Assembly (NCBI GenBank): GCA_964498125.1
Contig: CAZCGE010000101.1
Location: 1 to 26,447, forward strand
Direction of reading: 5' to 3'
Source of the DNA: CAMDBL01 sp964498125
GTDB taxonomy: Bacteria > Pseudomonadota > Alphaproteobacteria > Rhizobiales > Hyphomicrobiaceae
Length of the DNA stretch: 26,447 nucleotides
Shown here: in pieces, positions 7,929 to 15,734 of the stretch
Numbering within the stretch: position 1 is the stretch's first letter
Layout: every line of letters begins with the position of its first letter
Notes under the pieces: model-generated
Database searches by the model: none
What the model was told of the DNA's origin: nothing
What the model saw: only the letters and a program-made list of their open reading frames with translations
Program-made: the position numbers and the translations under genes

Positions 7929-9167
7929 ATGAGCTGCCAGGAGCATAGTGCACTCAGCCGGCGCGGTTTTCTGCTCGGTGGCGGCGCAACGCTGGCCCTG
8001 TGGGCCCATGCGCCACGGGTTGTGGCCGCCTCGAATCGTGACCCGCGTTTCCTCTCCATTGTGCTGCGTGGCGGCCTCGACGGGATCGCGATGGTGGCGC
8101 CGGTCGGCGATCCCAATTACGAGCGCATGCGCGGCATTCTGGCGATACCCCGATTGGGGGAGGGAGCCGGGCTGCCGCTCGACAGCTTTTTCGCGCTCAA
8201 TGCCGGCATGCCATTCCTGCATGGCCTCTACCGGAAGGGCGAGGCGATGTTCGTCCATGCCGTCGCGACGCCCTATCGCGGACGCTCGCATTTCGACGGC
8301 CAGGATGTTCTGGAAGGTGGTCTGGCCTCCGAACGCCGAGTCGAGGACGGCTGGCTCAATCGTGCGCTGACCGTTCTGCCATCGGATAATCTCGTCGGGC
8401 CACAGAAGGGGCTTTCGATTGGCGCCATGGTGCCCCTCATCATGCGCGGCCCCGCGCCGGTGCTGTCGATGAGCACCAAGGTCTACAACATGCCACTGCG
8501 CGACTCGACGATCGCGCGGTTGATGGATCTTTACGCCCTGCAGGATCCGCGGCTTGCCAAGAGCCTGGCCACCGGCCTCGAACTCGAGCGGGTGGGGACG
8601 GCTGGCGGCGCGCAAAGTAGCGCCCAGCCCAAGGCTGGAACGCCACGTCTCTATGCCAATTTCATCGAGACGGCGCAATCGGCGGCACGTTTTCTGAGTG
8701 CGGACGATGGACCCCGGATCGGGGCCTTGGCCTATGACGGCTGGGATACGCATGCCAACGAAGGTGCGGTCAAGGGCATGCTCGCCAATCATCTGGCAGG
8801 GCTCGATCAGGCCTTGAATGCGCTGCATGTCGGCCTGGGCGCAGCCTGGAAAGACACCTGCGTCGTCATTGTCACCGAGTTCGGCCGTACCGCGCGGATC
8901 AACGGCACGGATGGCACCGATCACGGCACGGCGACGGTCGCTGTACTGATGGGCGGGGCGGTGAAAGGCGGCCGGGTGCTGGCCGATTGGCCGGGCCTGA
9001 CCGAAGCATCGCTCTATGAAGGCCGCGATCTGAAGGCGACCCATGATTTGCGGGCGGTGCTGAAGGGCGCGCTGCGCGATCACCTCGGGCTGCCCGAGGG
9101 GCTGCTCGGTTCGCGTATTTTCCCCGATAGCGGGGGCGTTGCGGCCTTCGACGGGCTGATCGCTTAA
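7929..9167 (+). CDS. DUF1501 domain-containing Tat-exported protein
   Basis: The 412-residue product begins with a twin-arginine signal (LSRRGFLLGGGATLALWAHA) and probable cleavage after VVAA near residue 34. The rest is the DUF1501 (COG4102) fold, a relative of the alkaline-phosphatase/sulfatase superfamily: LSIVLRGGLDGIAMVAPVGD, SHFDGQDVLEGG, ALAYDGWDTHANEG, and CVVIVTEFGRTARINGTDGTDHGTATVAVLMGGAVKGG. The Asp/His-rich GWDTH and TDHG motifs look like metal ligands, but no enzymatic activity is known to me. It is translated 4 bp after DUF1800 with an AGAGGAG ribosome site. Tat export suggests it folds with a cofactor before secretion (inference). A palindrome begins 6 bp after its stop codon. 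Confidence 0.92.
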   Translation: MSCQEHSALSRRGFLLGGGATLALWAHAPRVVAASNRDPRFLSIVLRGGLDGIAMVAPVGDPNYERMRGILAIPRLGEGAGLPLDSFFALNAGMPFLHGLYRKGEAMFVHAVATPYRGRSHFDGQDVLEGGLASERRVEDGWLNRALTVLPSDNLVGPQKGLSIGAMVPLIMRGPAPVLSMSTKVYNMPLRDSTIARLMDLYALQDPRLAKSLATGLELERVGTAGGAQSSAQPKAGTPRLYANFIETAQSAARFLSADDGPRIGALAYDGWDTHANEGAVKGMLANHLAGLDQALNALHVGLGAAWKDTCVVIVTEFGRTARINGTDGTDHGTATVAVLMGGAVKGGRVLADWPGLTEASLYEGRDLKATHDLRAVLKGALRDHLGLPEGLLGSRIFPDSGGVAAFDGLIA

Positions 9168-9172
9168 CGGTC

Positions 9173-9198
9173 GGGGTCAGACCCATGGGTCTGACCCC
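9173..9198. repeat. Perfect 26-bp palindrome, copy 1
   Basis: The arms GGGGTCAGACCCA and TGGGTCTGACCCC form a perfect 26-bp palindrome with no loop. It sits between the convergent DUF1501 and rlpA genes. A near-identical copy lies at 9279-9304, and a half-copy at 137-154. Confidence 0.9.
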
Positions 9199-9278
9199 TT
9201 GCGGCGCGCATACGATGCGTCTTGCGGAGCCTTCGCCCGGGGGTGAGGGGCGTTTGAGGACAGGGTGTTGCTCGAGAA

Positions 9279-9304
9279 GGGGCCAGACCCATGGGTCTGA
9301 CCCC
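9279..9304. repeat. 26-bp palindrome, copy 2 (one mismatch)
   Basis: Same palindrome as at 9173-9198 except for one base in the left arm (GGGGCCAGACCC). The two are 80 bp apart in the 145-bp gap between convergent genes, like a doublet of REP-type elements. It ends 9 bp before the rlpA stop codon and could also act as a transcription stop for either gene. Confidence 0.88.
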
Positions 9305-9312
9305 GACCTCTG

Positions 9313-9858
9313 CTACCTGCCGAGCACGGTCAGGCTGACCTTGGCGATGCCGGCGCTCTTTATGCCGAGTTCGCCAGCAGCAGCCAGCGACAGATCGATA
9401 ACGCGGCCGGCGATATACGGGCCGCGGTCATTGATGGTCACGGTGACGGCGCGGCCGGTGGCCTGATGCGTCACGCGCACCTTGGTGCCGAACGGCAGGG
9501 TTTTGTGAGCGGCCGTCATTGCATTCGGGTTGAACATGCCGCCGGATGCCACGCGCTGCGGCTGCCAGTAATAGGAGGCTACACCGGACTGGCCGCCGAG
9601 CCCCGTATCGACAAATGCGCCAGCGGGGGTCTTGCGTTGCACTCTTGGTGCCGGCTTATCGACGGTCTTGTTGACCGCCCGGGACGGCGGGCGTGCACTC
9701 TTGACCGGCTCCTGGGTGTGTGCGATCGAGCGCACCCCGTAGGTGCCCAATGCAGCGTTGATCCAGTCTCCTTCGATGTTGGTCGCGGCCTTGGCCGGCA
9801 TCGCCAAAGCACCAATAAACAACGCGCCGAGCGCGCTCTTCAGCAAAGCTCGTTTCAT
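9313..9858 (-). CDS. rlpA: RlpA-family septal ring lytic transglycosylase-like protein
   Basis: A 181-residue exported protein. The signal peptide starts MKRALLKSALG and ends near AKA (residue 24). After a Pro/Lys/Arg-rich linker (about residues 45-85), the double-psi beta-barrel domain covers about 92-180: GVASYYWQPQRVASGGMFNPNAMTAAHKTLPFGTKVRVT and TVTINDRGPYIAGRVIDLS. The Asp in NDRGP and the His of AAHKTLPFG are the conserved active-site residues of RlpA/MltA-like barrels. It lacks the C-terminal SPOR domain found in E. coli RlpA, as many short alphaproteobacterial versions do. The ATG at 9858 has a GGAGGAC ribosome site; a longer frame up to 9951 is not needed. Role: cleavage of peptidoglycan glycan strands, inferred from the family. 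Confidence 0.9.
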   Translation of the reverse strand: MKRALLKSALGALFIGALAMPAKAATNIEGDWINAALGTYGVRSIAHTQEPVKSARPPSRAVNKTVDKPAPRVQRKTPAGAFVDTGLGGQSGVASYYWQPQRVASGGMFNPNAMTAAHKTLPFGTKVRVTHQATGRAVTVTINDRGPYIAGRVIDLSLAAAGELGIKSAGIAKVSLTVLGR

Positions 9859-10170
9859 AGGTCCTCCACTCATGACACGCGACAGATCGGCAACTGCTGT
9901 CCCGCTCTCAGGCGGAAACGGTGGGATTGCAGTCTGAGGCGCTGTCCGCAAGCCGGCTCGGAAAGTGTTTTCCGACCTTCAGTGGGCTCAACGAATTAAA
10001 GTGCGTCCTCAATAGGGCGTCAGTACCCATCTGTCGCTAACAGAAAAAGGGCACACGCCCTCTGACGCCGGCACCGAAGCATCGGCGGCATGAGACGTCA
10101 ACATCGAAAATAGAGAAAACTCGCAAGCCATTGAATGCCTACGAGTTTAAATTGTCGCAGGCGCCCAATC
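9859..10170. other. Intergenic region upstream of rlpA and downstream of the SDR gene
   Basis: No gene is supported in these 312 bases. It must hold the rlpA promoter, reading to the left, and the 3' end of the SDR transcript. A weak 7-bp hairpin (AAACTCG at 10117-10123 with CGAGTTT at 10142-10148) could be part of the SDR terminator. The stretch is more AT-rich than its surroundings. Confidence 0.4.
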
Positions 10171-10950
10171 CTATAACGTTCCGGTAAACAGCCCGCCGTC
10201 CATCAGAATATTCTGTGCCGTGATGTATCCAGCGTGCGAGGAGCAGAGAAACGCCGCCATCTGACCAAACTCCTCGGCTCTGCCGAAGCGCTTGGCCGGG
10301 ATGTCGAGCTGGCGCACTTTATGTGCCTCCTCGACGGACATCTTATGAGCCTCGGCGTACTTGATGGTCGAGCCTTTCAATCGGTCGGTATCGAACTGGC
10401 CCGGCAGCAGCGCGTTGATGGTGACGTTGCGCGCGGCGCTGCGTCGCGCCAGGGCGGAGACGGCGCCGGTCAGGCCGGCGCGGGCGCCATTGGACAGCTC
10501 GAGTTGATGGATTGGCGATTTCACCGAACCGCTGGTGATGTTCAGGATGCGGCCAAAACCGCGATCCATCATGTCGTAGACCGTGGCGTGGATCAGGGCG
10601 ATCGGCGAGATCATGTTGTTCTCCACCGCCTTGCGCCAATCGTCGAGCGTGAAGTTCTTGAAATCGCCAGGCGGCGGACCGCCCGCATTGTTGATCAGAA
10701 TGTCGGGGGACGGGCAGGCCGCCAGCAATGCCTTGCGCCCGGCCTCCGTCGTCACATCGCAGACCACCGTGGTGACCTTGGCGCCTGTCTCGGCGCGAAT
10801 TTCCTTGGCCGTCGCTTCCAGCGCCTCGGCGCCGCGCGCGCAAATCGTCAACTCGACGCCATCGCGCGCCAAGGCCATCGCGCTGCCCTTGCCAAGGCCC
10901 TTCGAGGCTGCACACACAATCGCCTTGCGGCCCCTGATCCCGAGATCCAT
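10171..10950 (-). CDS. SDR-family protein without the canonical Tyr-Lys pair
   Basis: A 259-residue Rossmann-fold protein of the short-chain dehydrogenase/reductase superfamily. It has the dinucleotide-binding loop as AASKGLGKG (residues 14-22), CDVT (64-67), NNAGGPPPG (87-95), the Ser-containing strand ILNITSGSVKSP (135-146), the PG of LLPGQFDTDR and the C-terminal NILMDGG. The catalytic YxxxK expected 13 residues after Ser140 is replaced by Ser153-x-x-x-Arg157 (LSNGARAG). A known subfamily annotated as 3-oxoacyl-ACP reductase-like shows this SNxxR form, so it is inherited and not damage, but standard SDR chemistry is doubtful. The ATG at 10950 has an AAAGGAG ribosome site; the frame is open to 10980. 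It is divergent from the hydroxy-acid oxidase homologue. Confidence 0.88.
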   Translation of the reverse strand: MDLGIRGRKAIVCAASKGLGKGSAMALARDGVELTICARGAEALEATAKEIRAETGAKVTTVVCDVTTEAGRKALLAACPSPDILINNAGGPPPGDFKNFTLDDWRKAVENNMISPIALIHATVYDMMDRGFGRILNITSGSVKSPIHQLELSNGARAGLTGAVSALARRSAARNVTINALLPGQFDTDRLKGSTIKYAEAHKMSVEEAHKVRQLDIPAKRFGRAEEFGQMAAFLCSSHAGYITAQNILMDGGLFTGTL

Positions 10951-11183
10951 CGCTGTTCTCCTTTGCTGGGCGCTTCCCACCGTGTCTTTCGATCAGGTTG
11001 CACTCGCCGTGCCCGAGGTCAAGCCCGTGCCGCGCGCCGGATGCCTTGGGGGGCAGGCAATCGAGAAATTGGACTTGGACAAATTGCCTCCCGACCCTGG
11101 CGGCAAAGGCCAACCTCTGGTCATACTTGGTCAGAGCGCCCGCCACTGCGTTCACCACAAGGGTGCCACGAGGAGAACGCCGC
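10951..11183. promoter_or_regulatory. Divergent SDR/oxidase intergenic region with direct repeats
   Basis: These 233 bases separate two divergent starts. TGGTCA occurs twice exactly 10 bp apart (11118-11123 and 11128-11133), one helical turn, a spacing that would suit a regulator binding one face of the DNA. This is suggestive only. An open frame runs through here in phase with the oxidase, but its translation is not protein-like. Confidence 0.35.
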
Positions 11184-12353
11184 ATGCCCGATCTGTCCCA
11201 GGCAGCCCTTGATATCGAGGATCTGCGCCAGATGGCTCGGCGCCGTCTGACCCACGGGCTGTTCGAGTTCATCGATCGCGGCAGCGAGGACGACATCGCG
11301 TTGCAGCACAATCGCGCCGCGCTCGAGCGCATCAAGCTGCGCGCCCGGGTTCTCAACAACGTCTCGGCGCGCGATCCGTCCATCACGCTGTTCGGCAAAT
11401 CGCAGAAACTGCCGATCATCATCGCGCCGACCGGACCCGCCGGCTACGTCTGGTATCGCGGTGAGACGGCATTGGCCAAGGCCGCGGCCAAGTCCGGCAT
11501 ACCGTTCACGCTGTCGAGCACCGCCAACACGGCGATGGAAACCATTCTGAGGGAGGGCGGCGGCCGGCAGTGGTATCAGCTCTACGTCTGGAAGGACATG
11601 GAGCAGTCGCTGAAGACGGTGGTACGCGCGCGCGATGCCGGCTTCGAGGCTCTGGTGCTTACCGTCGACAGCATCGTCTATTACAATCGCAAATTCGACG
11701 TGCGCAACGGCATGACCTTCCCGGTTCGGCTGACGCCGAAGACAGTGCTGGACGCGGCCCTGCACCCGCGCTGGCTGCTGGGCACCATGGGCCGCTACAT
11801 GCTGGCGGAAGGTCAATTGCCACGCTACGTCAATATTCCGGTCCTCGATAACCAGCCGCTCGCCGCGGCGCGCCAGCATCTGATCAAGAACGACACGATG
11901 ACGTGGGACTTCGTGCGGCGGATTCGCGAAATGTGGCCGCGCACCTTGATCCTCAAGGGCCTGCAGCATCCGGCCGATGCCCTGCTGGCCGCCGATTGCG
12001 GCGTCGACGGCGTGGTGCTCTCCAATCACGGCGGTATCTCCAGCGACGGCGCGATCGCACCGATCGATGCGCTGCCCGCGGTGGTGGCCGCAGCCGGCGA
12101 CCGCATCAAGATCATCGTCGACAGCGGCTTCCGCCGCGGCAGCGAGGTGCTGAAAGCCATGGCGCTCGGCGCTGATGCCGTGATGATCGGCAGGGCAACG
12201 CTCTACGGCGTGGCGGCGGCGGGCGAGGCCGGCGCCAGCCGTGCACTCGAAATCCTCGAGGCCGAGATCACGCGCACCATGGCTATTCTCGGATGTCCGA
12301 CCATCGCTGCGTTGACGCGCGAGCACGTGCTGCTGGCGTCCGAGCAGGGGTGA
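11184..12353 (+). CDS. FMN-dependent alpha-hydroxy-acid oxidase homologue with altered active site
   Basis: The 389-residue TIM-barrel protein belongs to the glycolate oxidase/lactate and mandelate dehydrogenase family. FMN-site features are present: PTGPAGYVWYRGE (82-94), LSSTAN (110-115), QLYVWKD (132-138), LTVDS (159-163), Lys258 in ILKG, and the phosphate-binding DSGFRRGSEVLKAMALGADAVMIGRA (313-338). The catalytic His282 is in SNHGG. Of the residues that grip the substrate carboxylate in glycolate oxidase, Tyr129 matches Tyr134 and Arg164 matches Arg169, but Tyr24 is Phe29 and Arg257 is Ile285 (SNHGGISSD). MftD of mycofactocin synthesis also lacks the equivalent Arg, so a non-standard substrate is likely. 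The ATG at 11184 has an AGGAG site at 11171. It converges on the allH gene with only 9 bp between stops. Confidence 0.88.
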   Translation: MPDLSQAALDIEDLRQMARRRLTHGLFEFIDRGSEDDIALQHNRAALERIKLRARVLNNVSARDPSITLFGKSQKLPIIIAPTGPAGYVWYRGETALAKAAAKSGIPFTLSSTANTAMETILREGGGRQWYQLYVWKDMEQSLKTVVRARDAGFEALVLTVDSIVYYNRKFDVRNGMTFPVRLTPKTVLDAALHPRWLLGTMGRYMLAEGQLPRYVNIPVLDNQPLAAARQHLIKNDTMTWDFVRRIREMWPRTLILKGLQHPADALLAADCGVDGVVLSNHGGISSDGAIAPIDALPAVVAAAGDRIKIIVDSGFRRGSEVLKAMALGADAVMIGRATLYGVAAAGEAGASRALEILEAEITRTMAILGCPTIAALTREHVLLASEQG

Positions 12354-12362
12354 GACGCTTTC

Positions 12363-13256
12363 TCATCCCAGCAGCGCCGCGCCGATCGTCAAGGTGAAGC
12401 CAGCGAGCGTATCCCAGCCGGAGCAGTGGCCGATGCGCGCGATGCGGTCGAGGTGCCCGGGAACCGCATGGGTGTCACCGGCCAGAATGGCATTGGCGAT
12501 GCCGTGCATGGCGTCCGCGCCGAGGCCGTCGGCGGCAGCCGACAGATGCATGGCGCTGATCTCCGTAGTCAGATCGTTGAGCTCCGGCGCCAAGATGTGC
12601 CACAGCGCATCGCGCAGATCGGGTCGTCCAAGCGCGGTCAGGGCCAGGAGGATGCCGCCGATCAAATCGTCGCCGGAGGGTGTCAGCCCGGGGCCTAGGC
12701 CGAGCAGCAGTGTCAGCGAGCGCCGCGACTCCGCATCGAAAGTGCCGGCTGACAGCGCACGCGGCAACCCAGCCCGCAGAACTGCTACCTGCGATACCGC
12801 CGCACGCGCCACGGGCGTGCGTGCGCCTTTGCTGTCGGGCGCAAAAACGAGGGGTGCAAGGCCTGCCTCCGGCAAGCGCCCGGCAGCCAGTGCGCGCAGC
12901 GCCTCGAGCCCCTTGCCGGCAGCGTCCGGGTCATAAGCTGCCCAAGGCGGCGGTTGCCAGCGCTCGGCGGCACTCAATGACGTGACGAATGTCTCGCCGA
13001 TGACCAGACGGTCGGCGTGGGCGCGGCCCTTGGCCTCGGGAAAGACGCCCGCGTTCGGCCAGACGACAGCGTCTGCGTCGCGCAGCGTCACATTGATGGG
13101 ACCCCGTCCAATGTCTTCGGCGCCGATGCAGACGAGGCCATCGTGCGCCAACAGATAGAAACTGCGCTCAAACACGGCCACGACCTCAAGCTCGCGACCC
13201 TCGGTCAGGATCTCGGCTGCAATCGGTCCGATCGAGGAAGCGGTGAGGCGGATCAT
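12363..13256 (-). CDS. allH: DUF2877 protein, oxamate carbamoyltransferase subunit AllH
   Basis: A 297-residue DUF2877 protein. The family hallmark LGLGPGLTPSGDDLIGGILLAL lies at about residues 185-206, with a C-terminal helical part (TTEISAMHLSAAADGLGADAMHG). In E. coli the homologue YlbF is now called AllH and, with FdrA (AllF) and YlbE (AllG), forms the enzyme that converts oxalurate plus phosphate to oxamate plus carbamoyl phosphate (knowledge of the family; the split of labour between subunits is not clear to me). The gene overlaps the carbamate kinase stop by ATGA, the last link of a tightly coupled set. The ATG at 13256 is the only good start. It ends 9 bp from the convergent oxidase gene, so the operon ends here. 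Confidence 0.9.
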   Translation of the reverse strand: MIRLTASSIGPIAAEILTEGRELEVVAVFERSFYLLAHDGLVCIGAEDIGRGPINVTLRDADAVVWPNAGVFPEAKGRAHADRLVIGETFVTSLSAAERWQPPPWAAYDPDAAGKGLEALRALAAGRLPEAGLAPLVFAPDSKGARTPVARAAVSQVAVLRAGLPRALSAGTFDAESRRSLTLLLGLGPGLTPSGDDLIGGILLALTALGRPDLRDALWHILAPELNDLTTEISAMHLSAAADGLGADAMHGIANAILAGDTHAVPGHLDRIARIGHCSGWDTLAGFTLTIGAALLG

Positions 13257-14239
13257 GTCGCGTCCGGCACGATATGCGTGCCTGTCTCGCCTTGCAACGC
13301 GGGCACGGCCTGGTCGAGACGGGCGATGACGACGTGCGCGCCGCCTCCCTCGATGAAGCGGATCGCCGCGTCGATCTTCGGGCCCATGCTGCCCGGCGGG
13401 AAGTGGCCTTCGGCATAGAGTTTTTTCAGCTCGGAGAGCGTCACGCGATCGAGGAAGCGCTGCTTGGGTTTGCCGTAGTTGACGGCGACCTTCGGTACGG
13501 CCGTCAGCAGCATGATGGTGCCGATGCCGAGCGTCAGGGCCAAATGCTGCGTGGTCAGATCCTTGTCGATGACCGCCTCGACGCCGTGGCGCACACCTTT
13601 CGGACCGCGGATCACGGGGATGCCGCCGCCGCCGCCGGCAATGACGATGGTGCCGCGCTTGGACAGAGCACTGATCAAGGAAATGTCGCAGATGTGTCGC
13701 GGCATCGGCGAGGGCACGACATGACGCCAGCCGCGATCGCCGTCCTGTTTCATGATCCAGTCGAACTCGGCGCCGACTTTGTCCGACTGCTCCTTGTCGA
13801 AGAACGGGCCGATGAACTTGGTCGGGTCCTTGAACGCGGGGTCGTCGGGATCGACCTCGACCTGGGTCAGCAGGCAGGCGACGTGGCGGTCATTGTCGTG
13901 CTCGCGCAGGGCATTCTCCATGGCCTGCATCAGCAGATAGGCGATGCCGCCCTGGCTGTGGGCGACACAAATGTCGAGCGTCATCGGCGGGATGCGATAA
14001 CTCGCCAATTGCTGGCGCATCAGGATCTTGCCGACCACCGGGCCGTTGCCATGCGTGATGATCAATTCGGTCTTGAGCATCGCCAGCGGCAGCAGCGCAT
14101 CGGCCGTCTGCTTGGCGATGTGCTTTTGCTCGTCCGAGGTGCCGGAGATGTTCTCGGGGTGCGTGGCATTGCCGCCGATGGCGATGACGAGGCGTTTGGG
14201 GACCGCGTCCTTGCCGATGACGGACGATGTTCTCGCCAT
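13253..14239 (-). CDS. allK: Carbamate kinase
   Basis: A 328-residue amino-acid-kinase-fold enzyme that transfers phosphate from carbamoyl phosphate to ADP, giving ATP, ammonia and CO2. The motifs follow the ArcC/YbcF family: LVIAIGGNA near the N-terminus, ELIITHGNGPVVG (usually GNGPQVG), GGGGGIPV, the hallmark EAVIDKDLTTQHLALTL, LLTAVPKVAVNYG, and FPPGSMGPKIDAAIRFIEGGG. Its place between fdrA and allH, not in an arginine deiminase operon, marks it as the catabolic AllK-type kinase. The ATG at 14239 is 1 bp after the fdrA stop and has a strong GAGGAGGA ribosome site overlapping the end of fdrA. The frame is open to 14293 but those residues lie inside fdrA. It is cytosolic. Confidence 0.94.
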   Translation of the reverse strand: MARTSSVIGKDAVPKRLVIAIGGNATHPENISGTSDEQKHIAKQTADALLPLAMLKTELIITHGNGPVVGKILMRQQLASYRIPPMTLDICVAHSQGGIAYLLMQAMENALREHDNDRHVACLLTQVEVDPDDPAFKDPTKFIGPFFDKEQSDKVGAEFDWIMKQDGDRGWRHVVPSPMPRHICDISLISALSKRGTIVIAGGGGGIPVIRGPKGVRHGVEAVIDKDLTTQHLALTLGIGTIMLLTAVPKVAVNYGKPKQRFLDRVTLSELKKLYAEGHFPPGSMGPKIDAAIRFIEGGGAHVVIARLDQAVPALQGETGTHIVPDAT

Positions 14240-14240
14240 G

Positions 14241-15734
14241 TCATCCTCCTCGTGATTTGCCTTTGACGATGGCCGTGGCGAAGGTCGTCGCATCGAACGC
14301 CGACGGTGCCACGATCACGCCCGCCTGCTCGAGGCGCTGCACCTGCAGGCTGCGGCGCTGCGGGTCTTGCTCCGTGCCGGTGACCGAGGCGATGACGGTG
14401 CGGTCCGCCGGCCTCCAGCGCGCCAACTGCGCGACCAGATGACCGGCCGGATCGGGATGGGCGCCGTAACCGAGGACGACGTCGACCAGCAACACGCCGA
14501 CATTGGAATCGGACAGGGCGGCGGCCATCGGCGCATCGCGCACGGCCGGCTCGATCATCGGATGCGGCCGGCCCTGCGTGTACTCGTCGTCGCCCAGATC
14601 GATGATGGTGTGGCTTGCTGCCCTGCCAAGCTGGTTAGCGCCTGGAATGGGCACATTCGAGGCCACCTGCAAACCCGCGTCGCGCAGCACGACTTGGGCT
14701 TCGGCGCACAGCGTGCCGCCAGCGAAGAGGCCGCGCACCAGTTTGCCCGCACGCTTGCGCTGCGGCACAGCACCGCCATGCGCGGGAGGCAATTCCAGGC
14801 CGAGGGCGCTTTCCGCGGCGGCCTTTAGCGTCGAGACGAGGCGCGCATTCCTTGGCGCGGGAATATCGAGCCCACCGACGAAGCAGACGGTGAATGGCTT
14901 GCTCGACTTGGCCACGCGCGCCAGCACGGCCTTCGCCACCTCCTGCGACGGCGGCTTGGAGATGACGACGATGTGGCGCGTGCCGTGGTCGGCATCGAGC
15001 AGGTCAATTGCCATCAGCGTGGTGATGCCGCCGACTTCGGATTTGAGATCGCGTCCGCCGGTGCCGATGGCGTGGCTGATGCCGCCGCCGTTGTTGGCGA
15101 TCAGGCAGCTCACCTCCTGGATACCCGTGCCCGAGGCGCCGACGATGCCGATGTCGCCGCGCGGCACGGCGTTGGCAAAGCCGAGCGGCACGCCGCCGAT
15201 GATGGCGGTGCCGCAGTCCGGCCCCATCATCAGCAGGCCGCGCTCGCGCGCCTCGCGCTTCAGCTCGACTTCCTCAGGCATAGGTACGTTGTCGGAGAAC
15301 ATCAGTACGTTGAGGCCGCGGTTCAACGCCTTCCTGGCCTCGGCGGCAGCGAATGCGCCGGGAACGGAGATCAGCACCAGGTTGGCATCGGGTGCGGCGG
15401 CAATGGCCGAGCGGATGCTGCGCGGCGCCCAGGCCGCTGCGCCGTCGGCGCTCTTGCGCGGCTGATCGAGTTGGCGACGGGCTTCCGCCAGCGCCGCGTC
15501 GGCCGTGCCGCGATCCTTGGCGCGCACGGCTATGACGAGATCGCCTGGCGCCGCCGCCTCGCCATCCGCGGACAGCACACCCGCATCCGCCATGATGCGG
15601 CGATTGGCCGGTGTGCCCATCATCAAACCGGCTTCTTCCACGCCGGCCATGGCCGTGACCGCCCGCGTCATGCGCATCAGCGCGATCGAGTCGAGGTAGG
15701 AGCCACGGCGGACCTCGTTGACGACGACGCTCAT
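14241..15734 (-). CDS. fdrA: FdrA-like subunit (AllF) lacking its C-terminal segment
   Basis: A 497-residue protein related to the NDP-forming acyl-CoA synthetase/succinyl-CoA ligase alpha fold. Visible blocks: NEVRRGSYLDSIALMRMT at the N-terminus, LMMGTPANRRIM, MMGPDCGTAI (169-178), GIVGASGTGIQEVSCLI (196-212), GGISHAIGTGGRDL (217-230), SKPPSQEV, and later DDEYTQGRPHPMI and ASVTGTEQDPQ. E. coli FdrA is about 555 residues; this one stops at VKGKSRGG, close to where the E. coli protein continues into a C-terminal INIGLRSFALEL-type segment. That segment is found as a separate 63-residue ORF at 17988-18179. The gene overlaps the DUF1116 stop by ATGA. Predicted role: catalytic subunit of oxamate carbamoyltransferase with AllG and AllH. 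Confidence 0.9.
   Translation of the reverse strand: MSVVVNEVRRGSYLDSIALMRMTRAVTAMAGVEEAGLMMGTPANRRIMADAGVLSADGEAAAPGDLVIAVRAKDRGTADAALAEARRQLDQPRKSADGAAAWAPRSIRSAIAAAPDANLVLISVPGAFAAAEARKALNRGLNVLMFSDNVPMPEEVELKREARERGLLMMGPDCGTAIIGGVPLGFANAVPRGDIGIVGASGTGIQEVSCLIANNGGGISHAIGTGGRDLKSEVGGITTLMAIDLLDADHGTRHIVVISKPPSQEVAKAVLARVAKSSKPFTVCFVGGLDIPAPRNARLVSTLKAAAESALGLELPPAHGGAVPQRKRAGKLVRGLFAGGTLCAEAQVVLRDAGLQVASNVPIPGANQLGRAASHTIIDLGDDEYTQGRPHPMIEPAVRDAPMAAALSDSNVGVLLVDVVLGYGAHPDPAGHLVAQLARWRPADRTVIASVTGTEQDPQRRSLQVQRLEQAGVIVAPSAFDATTFATAIVKGKSRGG

Noticed and set aside
9173..9304. GntR-type operator reading of the palindromes near rlpA
   Set aside because: They lie between two convergent genes, where no promoter is expected, so a repeat or terminator role is more likely at this place.
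10998..11183. 62-residue N-terminal extension of the hydroxy-acid oxidase homologue
   Set aside because: The extension is Arg/Pro/Ser-rich with no homology, and the ATG at 11184 has a good ribosome site and the family's usual start.
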